Assembly (NCBI RefSeq): GCF_000768875.1
Contig: NZ_JRAO01000036.1
Coordinates: 39,906 to 103,905, forward strand
Direction: 5' to 3'
DNA length: 64,000 nt
From: Porphyromonas sp. COT-239 OH1446
GTDB lineage: Bacteria > Bacteroidota > Bacteroidia > Bacteroidales > Porphyromonadaceae
Shown here: positions 45,518 to 55,521 of the stretch, in pieces
How positions within the stretch are numbered: position 1 is the stretch's first letter
Layout: the number at the start of each line of letters is the position of its first letter
Position numbers and translations under genes: made by a program
Notes under the pieces: model-generated
The model's database searches: none
Seen by the model: the letters and a program-made list of their open reading frames with translations, nothing else
Told to the model about the DNA's origin: nothing

Positions 45518-48244
45518 ATGAACATAACATTCTCGATTAAATACAAAGCCCTATGGGGGCAAAAGCTCTATATCAGTGGCTCTATCTCGGAGCTCGGCAG
45601 CTGGGATGAGACCCAGGCCATAGAGCTCTCACCTCAGCAAGAGGATTGCTGGGGAGGCACTATCCCCATTGATGGGCGTAAGAAGGAGTTCACCTATTGC
45701 TACCTCGTCAGGGACGATCGGGGCAAGGTTGTGCGCCGAGAGTGGAAGCGTATGCACCGCCTCTCGATCAAGCATAACTTTCGCTCCCTGCTGATGACAG
45801 ACCGATGGATAGATCGTCCGAGCAATGCCCCCTTCTATAGCTCAGCCTTCTACGATGTGCTCTATCGGCACGAGGTGCGTGGGCACAAGCCTCAGGTGCG
45901 CCAAGAGGATGAGCAGATCATCGTCCTTCAAGTCTACGCCCCGACAGTCCCCTCTGCTCATCACCTCAAGGTAACGGGTAGCACGCAAAAGCTCGGGCAT
46001 TGGGATGCAACTAAGGCTGCCGAATTTAGCTACATGGGCAAGGGTGAGTGGATCACATTCTTCGTCATCAACAGAGCGGAGCAAGCGGCTCGGGATATGT
46101 ACTTCAAGTTCTTCATCACGGACGAGAGCGGGGCGATTTGTCGCTGGGAGGATGGGGACGACCACCACTACCAGCTACCCGAGTTCGGACAGTATGACGG
46201 GATCTATATCGCTGGTCTACTCTTCAACGAGGGTGATCATAAGCCTCGAGTAGCGGGGACTGTCATCCCAGTCTTCTCTCTAAGGCATGAGGAGGATTAT
46301 GGTATCGGAGACTTCGGTTCGCTCCGCCGAGCTGTGGACTGGGCATCAGAGGTCGGCTTCCACATCTTACAGATCCTACCGATCAACGACACAACCTATT
46401 ACCGAGACTGGAGAGACTCCTACCCTTACAATGCAATCTCTGTCGATGCCCTACACCCGATCTACATAGACCTCAAGGCTATGCCTAGGTTGAGAGACAC
46501 ACGGGCCGAGAAGGCATTCGAACTCAGGGCTGCAGAGCTGAGACGCAGTCCAACGCACCTATACCCCGAGGTCATGAAGCTCAAAGAGGAGTATCTGCGC
46601 CTACACTACCGAGAGTACGGCCGCAAGGTGCTAGAGAGTACGAGCTACAAGACCTTCCTACGCAAGCACCACACTTGGCTAACGCCCTATGCTATCTTCT
46701 GCGTCCTGAGAGATAAGCACCCTCATCAGCACTTCGATCAGTGGGGGGCATACGCTCGCTATGATCAGGTGCAAACGCCACAACACTTCGTCCGAGATTT
46801 TGGGCATGAGGAGGCCGACTACTATCGGTACATCCAGTACTGGCTCTCTACTCAGCTAGCAGAGGTCTCTGTCTATGCCGAGGGACGAGGTGTACTACTC
46901 AAGGGAGATATTCCAATCGGGGTAGCCCCACACAGTATCAGCGTTTGGTCTGAGCCGCACCTCTTCTATCGCCATCTGTCTGCTGGAGCCCCTCCAGATG
47001 CATTTGCTACCGATGGACAGAACTGGGGCTTCCCTACCTACAACTGGACGAATATGCTACAGCGAGACCTCAATTGGTGGCGTTCTCGCTTCGAGTGCAT
47101 GTCTACATACTTCAAGGCTTTTAGGATTGACCATATCTTAGGTTTCTTCCGCATTTGGGAGATCCCTAGCGATCAACGCTCTGGCCTCCTCGGACACTTC
47201 AGCCCCTCTCGGCCACTGACCCTCAAGTTTTGGAGAGACCACTTCGACCGCTTCTGCTCCATCGAGGAGCTGATACAGCCTTGCTTCTCTCAGGAGAGGC
47301 TAGAGGAGGTCTTGGGACATCACCTCGACGGGCTCAAGCAGAGCGGTTGGGTCGTACCGATCCAGGGGAGCAAGTACTATACCCTCCGTTACGTTCGCCA
47401 GCAAAGCTATGCCTCTATGCCCTCCGATGAGATCCCTGGAGGCAGTGAGGCTCGCAGGCTACTTCAGGAGCTCTGTAGAGAGGTTGCCTTGGTACAAGAT
47501 ACGCATCGCCCATACTACTACCACCCTCGCATAGCCTTCACCGAGAGCAAGCAGTTTAAGCTATGGAATCCAGCCATGCAGGAGATTTGGCGGCAGATCT
47601 GCCACCACTACTTCTACGAGGTACACAATAGCCTTTGGAGAGATACGGCCCTGGAGCGTCTCATCCCTCTGATCGAATGTACAGATATGCTCGTCTGTGC
47701 CGAAGACCTTGGGATGATACCCGCCTGCGTGCCCCAAGTCCTAGAGGATATACAGATCCTCTCCCTAGAGCTCGAGCGTATGCCCAAGGGGGAGACGGAG
47801 CACGGATGGGCCGACCTTGGCCGACTACCCTACCGCTCAGTATGCACCACCTCTACGCACGATATGCCGACGCTACGAGGCTGGTGGCATCATCTAGACC
47901 CTGAGCAACAAGCCCTCTACCTAGAGACACAGCTCCTCCTCTCCGGGCTTAGGGTGGATAAGTCAAGCGAAGCAGAGATTATGGAGGCGATAATACGCAA
48001 CCACCTCGCCTCGGCTTCGATGCTCGCCATACTGCCCCTATCAGACTGGATGGCTATCTCCGAGGAGCTACACCTACTTCGCCCCGAGGAGGAGCAGATC
48101 AATCACCCCGAGGACCCTCACCAACGTTGGGAGTACCGTATGCCTCTGACCATAGAGCAGCTACGCTCGAACTATCCGCTCTGGAAGAGGCAAATCAGAA
48201 GCCTTCTAGAGCAAACACATAGAGATCGGACCACACTATCATGA
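45518..48244 (+). CDS. malQ: 4-alpha-glucanotransferase with N-terminal starch-binding domains
   Basis: 908 residues. Two CBM20-like starch-binding modules (about 1-105 and 125-235; SGSISELGSWDE and TGSTQKLGHWD) precede a GH77 catalytic domain. Catalytic residues can be placed in FRIDHILGFFRIWEIP (nucleophile aspartate), CAEDLGMIP (acid/base glutamate) and TSTHDMPTLRGWW. It is a disproportionating enzyme acting on maltodextrins or glycogen. No signal peptide, so cytosolic. A -7-like TATCTTTG is at 45486-45493. The stop overlaps the phoH start (ATGA). Confidence 0.95.
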   Translation: MNITFSIKYKALWGQKLYISGSISELGSWDETQAIELSPQQEDCWGGTIPIDGRKKEFTYCYLVRDDRGKVVRREWKRMHRLSIKHNFRSLLMTDRWIDRPSNAPFYSSAFYDVLYRHEVRGHKPQVRQEDEQIIVLQVYAPTVPSAHHLKVTGSTQKLGHWDATKAAEFSYMGKGEWITFFVINRAEQAARDMYFKFFITDESGAICRWEDGDDHHYQLPEFGQYDGIYIAGLLFNEGDHKPRVAGTVIPVFSLRHEEDYGIGDFGSLRRAVDWASEVGFHILQILPINDTTYYRDWRDSYPYNAISVDALHPIYIDLKAMPRLRDTRAEKAFELRAAELRRSPTHLYPEVMKLKEEYLRLHYREYGRKVLESTSYKTFLRKHHTWLTPYAIFCVLRDKHPHQHFDQWGAYARYDQVQTPQHFVRDFGHEEADYYRYIQYWLSTQLAEVSVYAEGRGVLLKGDIPIGVAPHSISVWSEPHLFYRHLSAGAPPDAFATDGQNWGFPTYNWTNMLQRDLNWWRSRFECMSTYFKAFRIDHILGFFRIWEIPSDQRSGLLGHFSPSRPLTLKFWRDHFDRFCSIEELIQPCFSQERLEEVLGHHLDGLKQSGWVVPIQGSKYYTLRYVRQQSYASMPSDEIPGGSEARRLLQELCREVALVQDTHRPYYYHPRIAFTESKQFKLWNPAMQEIWRQICHHYFYEVHNSLWRDTALERLIPLIECTDMLVCAEDLGMIPACVPQVLEDIQILSLELERMPKGETEHGWADLGRLPYRSVCTTSTHDMPTLRGWWHHLDPEQQALYLETQLLLSGLRVDKSSEAEIMEAIIRNHLASASMLAILPLSDWMAISEELHLLRPEEEQINHPEDPHQRWEYRMPLTIEQLRSNYPLWKRQIRSLLEQTHRDRTTLS

Positions 48245-49236
48245 TAGAGAGAATCTACGTTATAGAAGATGCAGATATAGAGCTATTCGTCGGAGTTAAT
48301 CGGTCTAATCTGATCACTCTAGGCAATCTGTACCCTCGGACGAAAATTCGTCAGCAAGGCAACATCCTCAAAATCCTTGCCGAGCAGGCCGAGGGCGAAG
48401 CCTTACTGAGCAAGCTAGAACAATTAGAGCAGCTCTGCGTCCAGCACAACCAGCTCACCGAACAGCAAATAATCGAGACGGTTCGAGGACGAAATGCCTC
48501 CCACGAAGCGAAGCCTCATGGAGCCTCTTCCCTCATTCTCTACGGCCTACATGGCAAAGGGATCTATGCACGAGGGAGCAATCAACATCGACTAGTAGAG
48601 GCCTTTGCCGAGCATGACCTCTGCCTAGCAACTGGCCCAGCAGGTTCTGGGAAGACCTTCATCGCTATTTGCCTTGCCGTCAAGGCTCTCAAGAGTAAAC
48701 AAGTGCGTCGGATCATCCTCTCTCGCCCTGCGGTGGAGGCTGGTGAAAAGCTTGGCTTCCTCCCAGGGGAGATGAAGGATAAGCTAGATCCGTATCTACA
48801 GCCCCTCTACGATGCTCTAGGCGAACTCATCCCCGCGACCAAGCTCAAGGACTATCTAGATACGGGTGTGATCCAAATAGCCCCCTTGGCCTTCATGCGC
48901 GGGCGAACGCTCAACGATGCCGTCATCATCCTCGACGAGGCGCAGAATACTACCCCTCAGCAAATGAAGATGTTCCTCACCCGCCTCGGGAACAACGCTA
49001 AGATGATCGTAACAGGAGACATCAGTCAGATAGACTTGCCCAGGGGCATTTATTCAGGCCTACGTGATGCCATAAACAAGCTCTCTGCTCTAGAGGGTGT
49101 GGGTATTGTGGGCTTCGAGGCCTCGGACATCGTACGCCACCCTCTAGTACAGCGTATTGTAGAGGTTTATGATCAGGAAGAAGGAGATAACTTAATTAAC
49201 GAACAGGAACAAGTAAAGGACAACGACAATGAATAA
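48241..49236 (+). CDS. phoH: PhoH-family ATPase
   Basis: 331 residues. Walker [10 protein letters not shown] (131-139) and Walker [15 protein letters not shown] are typical, preceded by a small N-terminal domain. ATP hydrolysis is expected; some members act on RNA with a helicase-like function. Overlaps malQ by 4 bp and purC by 8 bp, so the three are likely translated in a coupled manner. Confidence 0.95.
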   Translation: MIERIYVIEDADIELFVGVNRSNLITLGNLYPRTKIRQQGNILKILAEQAEGEALLSKLEQLEQLCVQHNQLTEQQIIETVRGRNASHEAKPHGASSLILYGLHGKGIYARGSNQHRLVEAFAEHDLCLATGPAGSGKTFIAICLAVKALKSKQVRRIILSRPAVEAGEKLGFLPGEMKDKLDPYLQPLYDALGELIPATKLKDYLDTGVIQIAPLAFMRGRTLNDAVIILDEAQNTTPQQMKMFLTRLGNNAKMIVTGDISQIDLPRGIYSGLRDAINKLSALEGVGIVGFEASDIVRHPLVQRIVEVYDQEEGDNLINEQEQVKDNDNE

Positions 49237-50167
49237 GACATTAGTAAAAACAGACTTTAACCTCCCTGGCCAGCAGGCTGTATATCACGGCAAGGTAAGG
49301 GATGTGTACTTCCTCGATGGAGAGCGAGTAGCCATGATCGCAACCGATCGCATCTCTGCCTTTGACGTTATCTTGCCCCAGGGCATTCCTTTTAAGGGTC
49401 AGGTGCTCAACCAAATAGCCACCTACTTCCTCGATGCGACGAAAGACATCGTACCCAACTGGCTCATTTCCACGCCTGATCCCATGGTTTCATTGGGGCA
49501 TTACTGCGAGCCCTTCAAGATCGAGATGGTCATCAGGGGCTACTTGACAGGGAGTGCATGGAGGGCCTACGCTGCGGGCGAGAGGGAGATCTGCGGCATC
49601 CGTCTGCCCGATGGGATGAGGGAGAATGAAGCCTTCCCGAGCCCTATCATCACCCCTACAACCAAAGCCGACGAAGGGCACGACGAGAATATCTCTCGTG
49701 AAGAAATCATCGCCCAAGGGTTGGTCTCTGCCGAAGACTATGCTCAGCTGGAGGAGTACACACAACGCCTCTTCGCCCGTGGGCAGGAGATGGCTCGTGA
49801 GCGCGGGCTTATCCTCGTAGATACGAAGTATGAATTTGGCAAGAAAGATGGCAAGATCTACCTCATCGACGAGATCCATACACCCGACTCCTCGAGATAC
49901 TTCTACCTAGAGGGGTACACAGAACGCTTCGAGCGTGGAGAGGAGCAACGCCAGCTCTCCAAAGAGTTTGTGCGCCAATGGCTGATCGCTGGGGGCTTCC
50001 AGGGTAGAGCTGGTGAGCAGATCCCTGAGATGACACCTGAGTATTGTCAGAGTGTATCGGATCGTTACATAGAACTCTTCGAGAAGGTAACCGGACTGCC
50101 CTTCGAGCCAGCCTCTAGCGAGGACATCGCCGAGAGGATCGAGCGCAATATCCTCGCAGCACTATAA
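49229..50167 (+). CDS. purC: Phosphoribosylaminoimidazole-succinocarboxamide synthase
   Basis: 312 residues. Joins CAIR and aspartate in purine synthesis. It shows the longer SAICAR synthetase pattern: [45 protein letters not shown] and [13 protein letters not shown]. Starts inside the last codons of phoH. No other purine gene is close by. Confidence 0.96.
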   Translation: MNKTLVKTDFNLPGQQAVYHGKVRDVYFLDGERVAMIATDRISAFDVILPQGIPFKGQVLNQIATYFLDATKDIVPNWLISTPDPMVSLGHYCEPFKIEMVIRGYLTGSAWRAYAAGEREICGIRLPDGMRENEAFPSPIITPTTKADEGHDENISREEIIAQGLVSAEDYAQLEEYTQRLFARGQEMARERGLILVDTKYEFGKKDGKIYLIDEIHTPDSSRYFYLEGYTERFERGEEQRQLSKEFVRQWLIAGGFQGRAGEQIPEMTPEYCQSVSDRYIELFEKVTGLPFEPASSEDIAERIERNILAAL

Positions 50168-50177
50168 AGTCGCTACT

Positions 50178-50897
50178 ATGGACAAACCCCTAGAAGAGGA
50201 GAAGAGGTCGGAGCATATCCGACAGATGTTCAATAGCATTGCCTCGAGCTATGATCGTCTCAACCGCATCATCTCCCTTGGGCTAGATATACGCTGGCGC
50301 AAGCAGGGTATAGACCGTTTGGCTCTGTATCAGCCCAAACAGGTTCTCGATGTGGCAACAGGTACGGGCGATCTAGCGATCGAACTGCTTGAGCAGATCC
50401 CCAGCATAGAGCGTATCAATGCCACGGATATATCCGAGGAGATGATGCGTATGGGTCGAGAGAAGGTACGTCATTTGGGTCTAGAGCAAGTAATTGAGTT
50501 CTCCCGAGAGGACTGTACAGCCCTCTCCTACCCGGACAATAGCTTCGATGCCGTTACAATTGGCTTTGGCATCCGTAACTTCGAAGATATTCCTCAGGCA
50601 GCCCGAGAGATCTATCGAGTACTTCGACCAGGGAAACCCTTCATGATCTTGGAGCTAACAGAGCCAAGAAATTACCTTCTACGCCTGGGCTACAAGCTGC
50701 ATGCAGGCGTATTTATACCCCTGGTAGGGAGAATGATCTCACATCATGGAGAGGCCTATCGTTATCTGCCGAGGTCTATCTCGAGAGTTCCCCAGCGAGA
50801 GCAAATGACCAAGATATTTGTAGAGGCTGGCTTTAGAGAGGTTAGCTATCACAGCTTCAAGCCAGGTGTGTGCACCCTCTATATGGGTATCAAGTAG
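50178..50897 (+). CDS. ubiE: Demethylmenaquinone methyltransferase
   Basis: 239 residues, UbiE/MenG family. SAM motif VLDVATGTGDLAIELL, FGIRNFEDIPQAAREIYRVLRPGKP and the ending SFKPGVCTLYMGIK are diagnostic. In a menaquinone-using Bacteroidetes it performs the final C-methylation of menaquinone. Starts 10 bp after purC and converges on lpxB across 35 bp without a clear hairpin. Confidence 0.95.
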   Translation: MDKPLEEEKRSEHIRQMFNSIASSYDRLNRIISLGLDIRWRKQGIDRLALYQPKQVLDVATGTGDLAIELLEQIPSIERINATDISEEMMRMGREKVRHLGLEQVIEFSREDCTALSYPDNSFDAVTIGFGIRNFEDIPQAAREIYRVLRPGKPFMILELTEPRNYLLRLGYKLHAGVFIPLVGRMISHHGEAYRYLPRSISRVPQREQMTKIFVEAGFREVSYHSFKPGVCTLYMGIK

Positions 50898-50932
50898 CTT
50901 AGACGAACAGATTACTAGGGGAAGAGTCGCCT

Positions 50933-52090
50933 CTACCTATGTGATGCAAACGAAGCGGTTGCCGATAGCTCCTGGAATATGGCTTCGGCAGCCGCTCGGC
51001 TGCTATACTGATCGCCTAAGAGCAGGCGGAGCTCCTGCATAGCTTTTAGCTGCCCTTGTCGGGTTGGGCCATCGACGAGGATCTTGGCGAGCTCTCTCGA
51101 CAGACGAGGGGCATTGACCTCTGCACCGATGAGCTCAGGGATGGCTGCTCGGCCTAGGATTAGGTTTACCAATGAGATATAGGGCGTGCTGAAGCAATGC
51201 TCAAAGACCCATCGGGCAATGCGCTGCCCCCCCATCCGATAGCAGACAATAAGTGGAGTACCAAGCAGGGCGACCTCGAGCGTAGCTGTGCCCGAAGTAA
51301 CTAGAGCTGCACAACTTCGCTGTACAATAGAATAAGTTGCGTCGAAGGTGAGCTGTGCCCAAGGATAATGCTGTAAATAGGGTGCGTAATCGTCCGCACA
51401 AAGCCCTGGTGCACCTGCAATAACAATATTGTAATCGCTCGAGAGAGCCTTTGTCGAAGTGAGCATGACCTCAAGATTGCTCCGCAGCTCTTGCCTGCGG
51501 CTGCCAGCTAGGATAGCGATACACGGCCTAGAGGTATGATGTGAATGGGCTTGAGCGACCTCTTGGTCGAGCACATGAGCACGAACGGCGTCGACACAGG
51601 GATTGCCTACATACTGAGCACGAAGGCCATAGCGGCCAAAGAACGCCTCCTCGAAGGGCAGGATACAGAGCATGAGATGAGTGTAGCGGCGTAGCTTGTG
51701 GATACGCCACCGCTTCCAGGCCCAAAGCTTAGGGGCAATGTAGTAGACGATGGGGCAGCCTATTTCTTCTGCGACATAGGGCAGGATGTAGCGCATATTG
51801 AAGCCAGCAAAGTCTACAGGGATCACCACAGCGGGCGCAAAGCTTCGAATAGCCTCCCGTACCCGCTCGGCTGCATGGCGAATAGTAGATAGGTGTGTCA
51901 ATACAGGAAGAATACCCATAAAGGCCACCTCTCGATAATGAACGATGGGAGCGACCCCTGATGCCTCCTGCATCAAAGATCCTCCCATGAACATAAAGCT
52001 CGCCTCTGGATCTAATGCCCTAATGGCTCGAATGAGATTGGAAGCATGTAGATCGGCAGAAGCCTCGCCGACAACGAGGAAGTAGCGCAT
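50933..52090 (-). CDS. lpxB: Lipid-A-disaccharide synthase
   Basis: 385 residues. GT19 glycosyltransferase that joins lipid X and UDP-diacylglucosamine at the inner membrane. GEASADLHASNLI, FMGGSLM, PVDFAGFNMR, YIAPKLWAWKRWR, LAGSRRQE and SGTATLE are the family blocks. Last gene of glyS-lipoprotein-surE-lpxB, 21 bp after surE. Confidence 0.95.
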   Translation of the reverse strand: MRYFLVVGEASADLHASNLIRAIRALDPEASFMFMGGSLMQEASGVAPIVHYREVAFMGILPVLTHLSTIRHAAERVREAIRSFAPAVVIPVDFAGFNMRYILPYVAEEIGCPIVYYIAPKLWAWKRWRIHKLRRYTHLMLCILPFEEAFFGRYGLRAQYVGNPCVDAVRAHVLDQEVAQAHSHHTSRPCIAILAGSRRQELRSNLEVMLTSTKALSSDYNIVIAGAPGLCADDYAPYLQHYPWAQLTFDATYSIVQRSCAALVTSGTATLEVALLGTPLIVCYRMGGQRIARWVFEHCFSTPYISLVNLILGRAAIPELIGAEVNAPRLSRELAKILVDGPTRQGQLKAMQELRLLLGDQYSSRAAAEAIFQELSATASFASHR

Positions 52091-52111
52091 AAGCTATAAG
52101 CAATTCCATGA

Positions 52112-52876
52112 CTAGCAGAAAGAGCCCTCGAGTACCTGCAAGAGCTCGTAATCGGTTTGGTCAATCATCAGCGGTGTAAGGGTTGCATAGCCCGAACGCA
52201 TGAGATGCAGATCGTCCTCAGCACCCTCACGATCGGGCTGCTGGTAGCCTTGCAGCCAAAAGACATCATGACCACGGGCGTTACTGCTCTTCATATACTC
52301 ATCGACGAAGCGACCACTGCTCTGCGGACAGATGCGTAAACCCTTGACCTCACCTCGAGGGACATTGAGCGAGAGGAAACGTCCTCGGGGCATATCCTGC
52401 ACGAGCATCTGGCGAGCAACCCTAATTGTATAAGCAATAGCCTCGCCGAAGTCGGGTCTAAGAGCTGTATCGTCGATCGATGTAGCCAAAGCCTTGAGGC
52501 CCTGGATACAGGCCTCTCGAGCAGCCCCCACTGTGCCCGAATAGTGAACGCAGATACCCTCATTGCTCCCGTGGTTGATGCCAGAGATAACCAGGTCGGG
52601 GGCTGCATCGGCAAAGAGGGCGTGCAGGCCGAGCTTAACACAGTCTACAGGAGCACCCTCGCAACTATAGACACGCAGGCCATTGCCCTCGTAACGAGGC
52701 TTGAGACGTAGGGGATGATTGGATGTAATGGCCGAGGAGAAGCCCGAGCGAGGCCCTTCGGGGGCGACGATGGTTACATCGGCAAAGGCCAGCAAGGCTG
52801 TAGAGAGCTGCTGAATACCAGGCGCTCTGAAGCCATCATCATTGCAGAGTAAGATGTGTGGACGAATAGGATTCAT
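52112..52876 (-). CDS. surE: 5'/3'-nucleotidase SurE
   Basis: 254 residues from ATG 52876 (MNPIRPHILLCNDDGFRAPG); an 18-residue upstream extension runs into the preceding gene and was not used. LLCNDDG provides the metal-binding aspartates. SGINHGSN, YSGTVGAAREA and the DVFWLQG region agree. Removes phosphate from nucleoside monophosphates, linked to stress survival in other bacteria. Confidence 0.94.
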   Translation of the reverse strand: MNPIRPHILLCNDDGFRAPGIQQLSTALLAFADVTIVAPEGPRSGFSSAITSNHPLRLKPRYEGNGLRVYSCEGAPVDCVKLGLHALFADAAPDLVISGINHGSNEGICVHYSGTVGAAREACIQGLKALATSIDDTALRPDFGEAIAYTIRVARQMLVQDMPRGRFLSLNVPRGEVKGLRICPQSSGRFVDEYMKSSNARGHDVFWLQGYQQPDREGAEDDLHLMRSGYATLTPLMIDQTDYELLQVLEGSFC

Positions 52877-52886
52877 CACTCTAACG

Positions 52887-53417
52887 TTATTCGATGCCCT
52901 TGAGTTTGACGACTGAATATAGGGCCGCAAATGGAGAGATGATCAGATCATTACCGCCCGAGAGCTGCCATGGGATAGCCACTGCAACCTCTTGCCCTAC
53001 AACCATCTGTTGCAAAACGATTGCGAGACCTGGGATCTCGCGCATCAATGGCTTGGATTGAGGATTAGGGATCTCGTAGTTGTCTCGGAAGGGTACGGCC
53101 TTGTCCTTGTGAGTAACCCAGTCGGAGAGGAAATACTGTCTGAACTGTATCACCACTCGGTCGGTCTGTAGAGGCATACGATCGCCCGCCTTGGGCTTAA
53201 TGTCATTGAGCTGCTTGACATAGACGTATCCGTCGCCCTGTATAGAGTTGATGGATACCTTCTTGTAGCTGGTGCTATCGGCAAAGGTCTTGAAGAGGCG
53301 TTCGCTCTCGGCCCTAAGCATGAGCTGGCGGTCTATTGTCTGATTGCATCCTGTCGTACTGAGCCCCAAGGCCAGCAGAGCTGCTCCGAGGAGGCATAGT
53401 TTCTTGAACGTCATCAT
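52887..53417 (-). CDS. FKBP-like (DUF4827-type) lipoprotein
   Basis: 176 residues. Lipoprotein signal with cysteine C24 (LSTTGC). The mature part matches the DUF4827/FKBP-like pattern: GDRMPLQTDRVVIQFRQYFL, GLAIVLQQMVVGQEVAVAIPWQL and a final AALYSVVKLK strand. It has the outline of a peptidyl-prolyl isomerase, but the key aromatic residues of active enzymes are not obvious, so activity is uncertain. Probably periplasm-facing. Lies between glyS and surE. Confidence 0.8.
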   Translation of the reverse strand: MMTFKKLCLLGAALLALGLSTTGCNQTIDRQLMLRAESERLFKTFADSTSYKKVSINSIQGDGYVYVKQLNDIKPKAGDRMPLQTDRVVIQFRQYFLSDWVTHKDKAVPFRDNYEIPNPQSKPLMREIPGLAIVLQQMVVGQEVAVAIPWQLSGGNDLIISPFAALYSVVKLKGIE

Positions 53418-53486
53418 ATCTATTGAATATCGGTGAATGCCTCGCTCATGGCATGGAGCTCATAGAGCGAAGCATTCGGTACAAGT

Positions 53487-55028
53487 TTAGATCTTCTTGA
53501 GTAGGGTCTTCATCGACACGGCAGCAGAGATGGTGCTCGAGAGGGCATCGATAGCGATGCGCTCCTGCTGCATGGTATCTCTGTGGCGCAGAGTTACTGT
53601 ACCGTCCTCGAGGGTCTGATGGTCGACGGTGATACAATAGGGCGTACCGATGGCATCCTGTCTGCGGTAACGCTTGCCGATGGAGTCCTTCTCGTCTATG
53701 GCACAGTTGAAGTCAAAGCGCAGATCGTTGTAGATCTGACGGGCTTGCTCGTCTAATCCGTCCTTGCGCACCAAGGGCAATACGGCCAACTTGATCGGAG
53801 CAAGCGCAGCGGGCAAGTGCAGCACGACACGGCTATCACCGCCCTCTAGAGCCTCCTCATCATATGCGCCACACATGAGACTGAGGAACATACGATCGAC
53901 ACCGATAGAGGTCTCGACGACGTAGGGGACGTAGCTCTCGCCGAGCTCTGGGTCGAAGTACTGGAGCTTCTTGCCGCTGAACTCTTCGTGCCGCTTGAGG
54001 TCGAAGTCCGTACGGCTATGGATACCCTCAACCTCTTTGAAGCCGAAGGGCATCTCGAACTCAATGTCTGTAGCAGCATTGGCATAGTGTGCCAGCTTCT
54101 CATGATCGTGGTAGCGGTACTTTTGCTTGCCCAAGCCAAGGGCCAAATGCCAACGTAGGCGCAGCTGCTTCCAGTAGTCAAACCAGCGAAGCTCCTCACC
54201 TGGACGGACGAAGAACTGTAGCTCCATCTGCTCAAACTCTCGCATGCGGAAGATAAACTGACGTGCTACGATCTCGTTTCTAAATGCCTTACCGATCTGA
54301 GCGATGCCGAAGGGGATCTTCATACGTCCAGTCTTCTGTACGTTGAGGTAGTTGACGAAGATGCCCTGAGCAGTCTCGGGGCGCAGGTAAACCTTCATCG
54401 CTCCGTCGGCCGTCGAGCCCATTTCGGTGGAGAACATAAGGTTGAACTGTCGCACCTCTGTCCAGTTGCGCGTGCCCGAGATCGGACAGACGATCTCGTT
54501 ATCTAGGATGATCTGCCGAAGCTCGTCTAGGTTACCCTCATTGAGTGCCTGTGCGAAGCGGCTATGCAGGGCATCTCTCTTGGCCTGATACTCTAGAACC
54601 CGAGCGTTGGTGGCACGGAACTGTGCCTCGTCGAAGCTCTCACCAAACCGCTTGGCAGCCTTGGCTATCTCCTTGGCAATCTTATCGTCTATCTTGGCCA
54701 AATGATCTTCGATGAGCACGTCGGCACGATACCTTTTCTTCGAATCCTTATTGTCAATGAGCGGATCGTTAAAGGCGTCCACGTGTCCAGAGGCTTTCCA
54801 GATCGTTGGATGCATGAAGATGGCCGAGTCGATCCCTACGACATTCTCTTGTAGGAGGGTCATGGCCTCCCACCAATATCTCTTGATATTGTTTTTGAGC
54901 TCGCTACCCAACTGTCCGTAGTCATAGACCGCTCCGAGGCCATCGTAGATCTCTGACGAGGGGAATACAAAGCCGTACTCCTTGCAGTGTGAAACGACCT
55001 TCTTAAACAAATCTTCTTGTTGTGCCAT
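53487..55028 (-). CDS. glyS: Glycyl-tRNA synthetase (dimeric type)
   Basis: 513 residues, class II alpha2 form. FPSSEIYDGLGAVYDYGQLG is near the start. The class II motifs include RPETAQGIFVNYLNV, GIAQIGKAFRNEI, FRMREFEQMELQFF and YVVETSIGVDRMFL, followed by the anticodon-binding domain (about 400-513). On the minus strand a -7-like TATTTTTG is at 55113-55120, about 85 bp upstream. First of four genes to lpxB. Confidence 0.96.
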   Translation of the reverse strand: MAQQEDLFKKVVSHCKEYGFVFPSSEIYDGLGAVYDYGQLGSELKNNIKRYWWEAMTLLQENVVGIDSAIFMHPTIWKASGHVDAFNDPLIDNKDSKKRYRADVLIEDHLAKIDDKIAKEIAKAAKRFGESFDEAQFRATNARVLEYQAKRDALHSRFAQALNEGNLDELRQIILDNEIVCPISGTRNWTEVRQFNLMFSTEMGSTADGAMKVYLRPETAQGIFVNYLNVQKTGRMKIPFGIAQIGKAFRNEIVARQFIFRMREFEQMELQFFVRPGEELRWFDYWKQLRLRWHLALGLGKQKYRYHDHEKLAHYANAATDIEFEMPFGFKEVEGIHSRTDFDLKRHEEFSGKKLQYFDPELGESYVPYVVETSIGVDRMFLSLMCGAYDEEALEGGDSRVVLHLPAALAPIKLAVLPLVRKDGLDEQARQIYNDLRFDFNCAIDEKDSIGKRYRRQDAIGTPYCITVDHQTLEDGTVTLRHRDTMQQERIAIDALSSTISAAVSMKTLLKKI

Positions 55029-55274
55029 TGATGTTGTAATATAATTGTTCTATCATCTGCCCTTGCCTGGCCGAGGCTTTGCTCGATGGGTTAGGTACGG
55101 GCTACTGAGCCACAAAAATAGCCATTTATTTCGGTATGATACACCCATCAGCTCCAGCTGTAGGATCGGGGTCTATGTCGCATCGAACTAGAGGGATGCT
55201 CCGGATATAATAGAGTCCTGGTGGAGGCATAGAATTGGATCTAAGATGTTAACTTTGACCCTAAATGGAAGCAA
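55029..55274. other. glyS upstream region
   Basis: Non-coding, except for the -7-like element for glyS. No hairpin or gene was recognised. The 22-bp array begins directly after it. Confidence 0.4.
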
Positions 55275-55398
55275 GGTATAGCCTTGGCGAACGAAGGGTA
55301 TACGTTTCGCGGTCAAAAGGTATACGTTTCGCATCGAAAACGTATACGTTTCAGGCCGAAAACGTATACGTTTTGGGCGTAAAACGTATACGTTTTGC
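55275..55398. repeat. Six-unit 22-bp palindromic array
   Basis: GTATAC centres lie at 55298, 55320, 55342, 55364 and 55386, exactly 22 bp apart, with a degenerate sixth (GTATAG) at 55276. In the best copies the centre is extended to AAAACGTATACGTTT. The 6-8 bases between palindromes vary. It lies between glyS and the HU-like gene. The spacing of about two helix turns puts every site on the same face of the DNA. Could be an operator array or an intergenic repeat element. Confidence 0.9.
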
Positions 55399-55521
55399 AC
55401 CACCCCACTCAAACCCTTTATTTATAAGGGGTCTAAGAAGGCACAAAAGACAACACACTCCGCCTCTGTATAAAGTCTCCGACAGAGGCAGGAATAACAA
55501 TCTGGAGACACGTTAATAATT

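Noticed and set aside
55275..55398. Possible CRISPR array
   Set aside because: The units are contiguous at 22 bp with only 6-8 variable bases between palindromes. There are no spacers of normal length and no cas genes.
55188..55516. Open frames on both strands across the 22-bp array, rich in YTF and KRIRF
   Set aside because: They are produced by reading the palindromic array in rotating frames. They have no family match and no initiation context.
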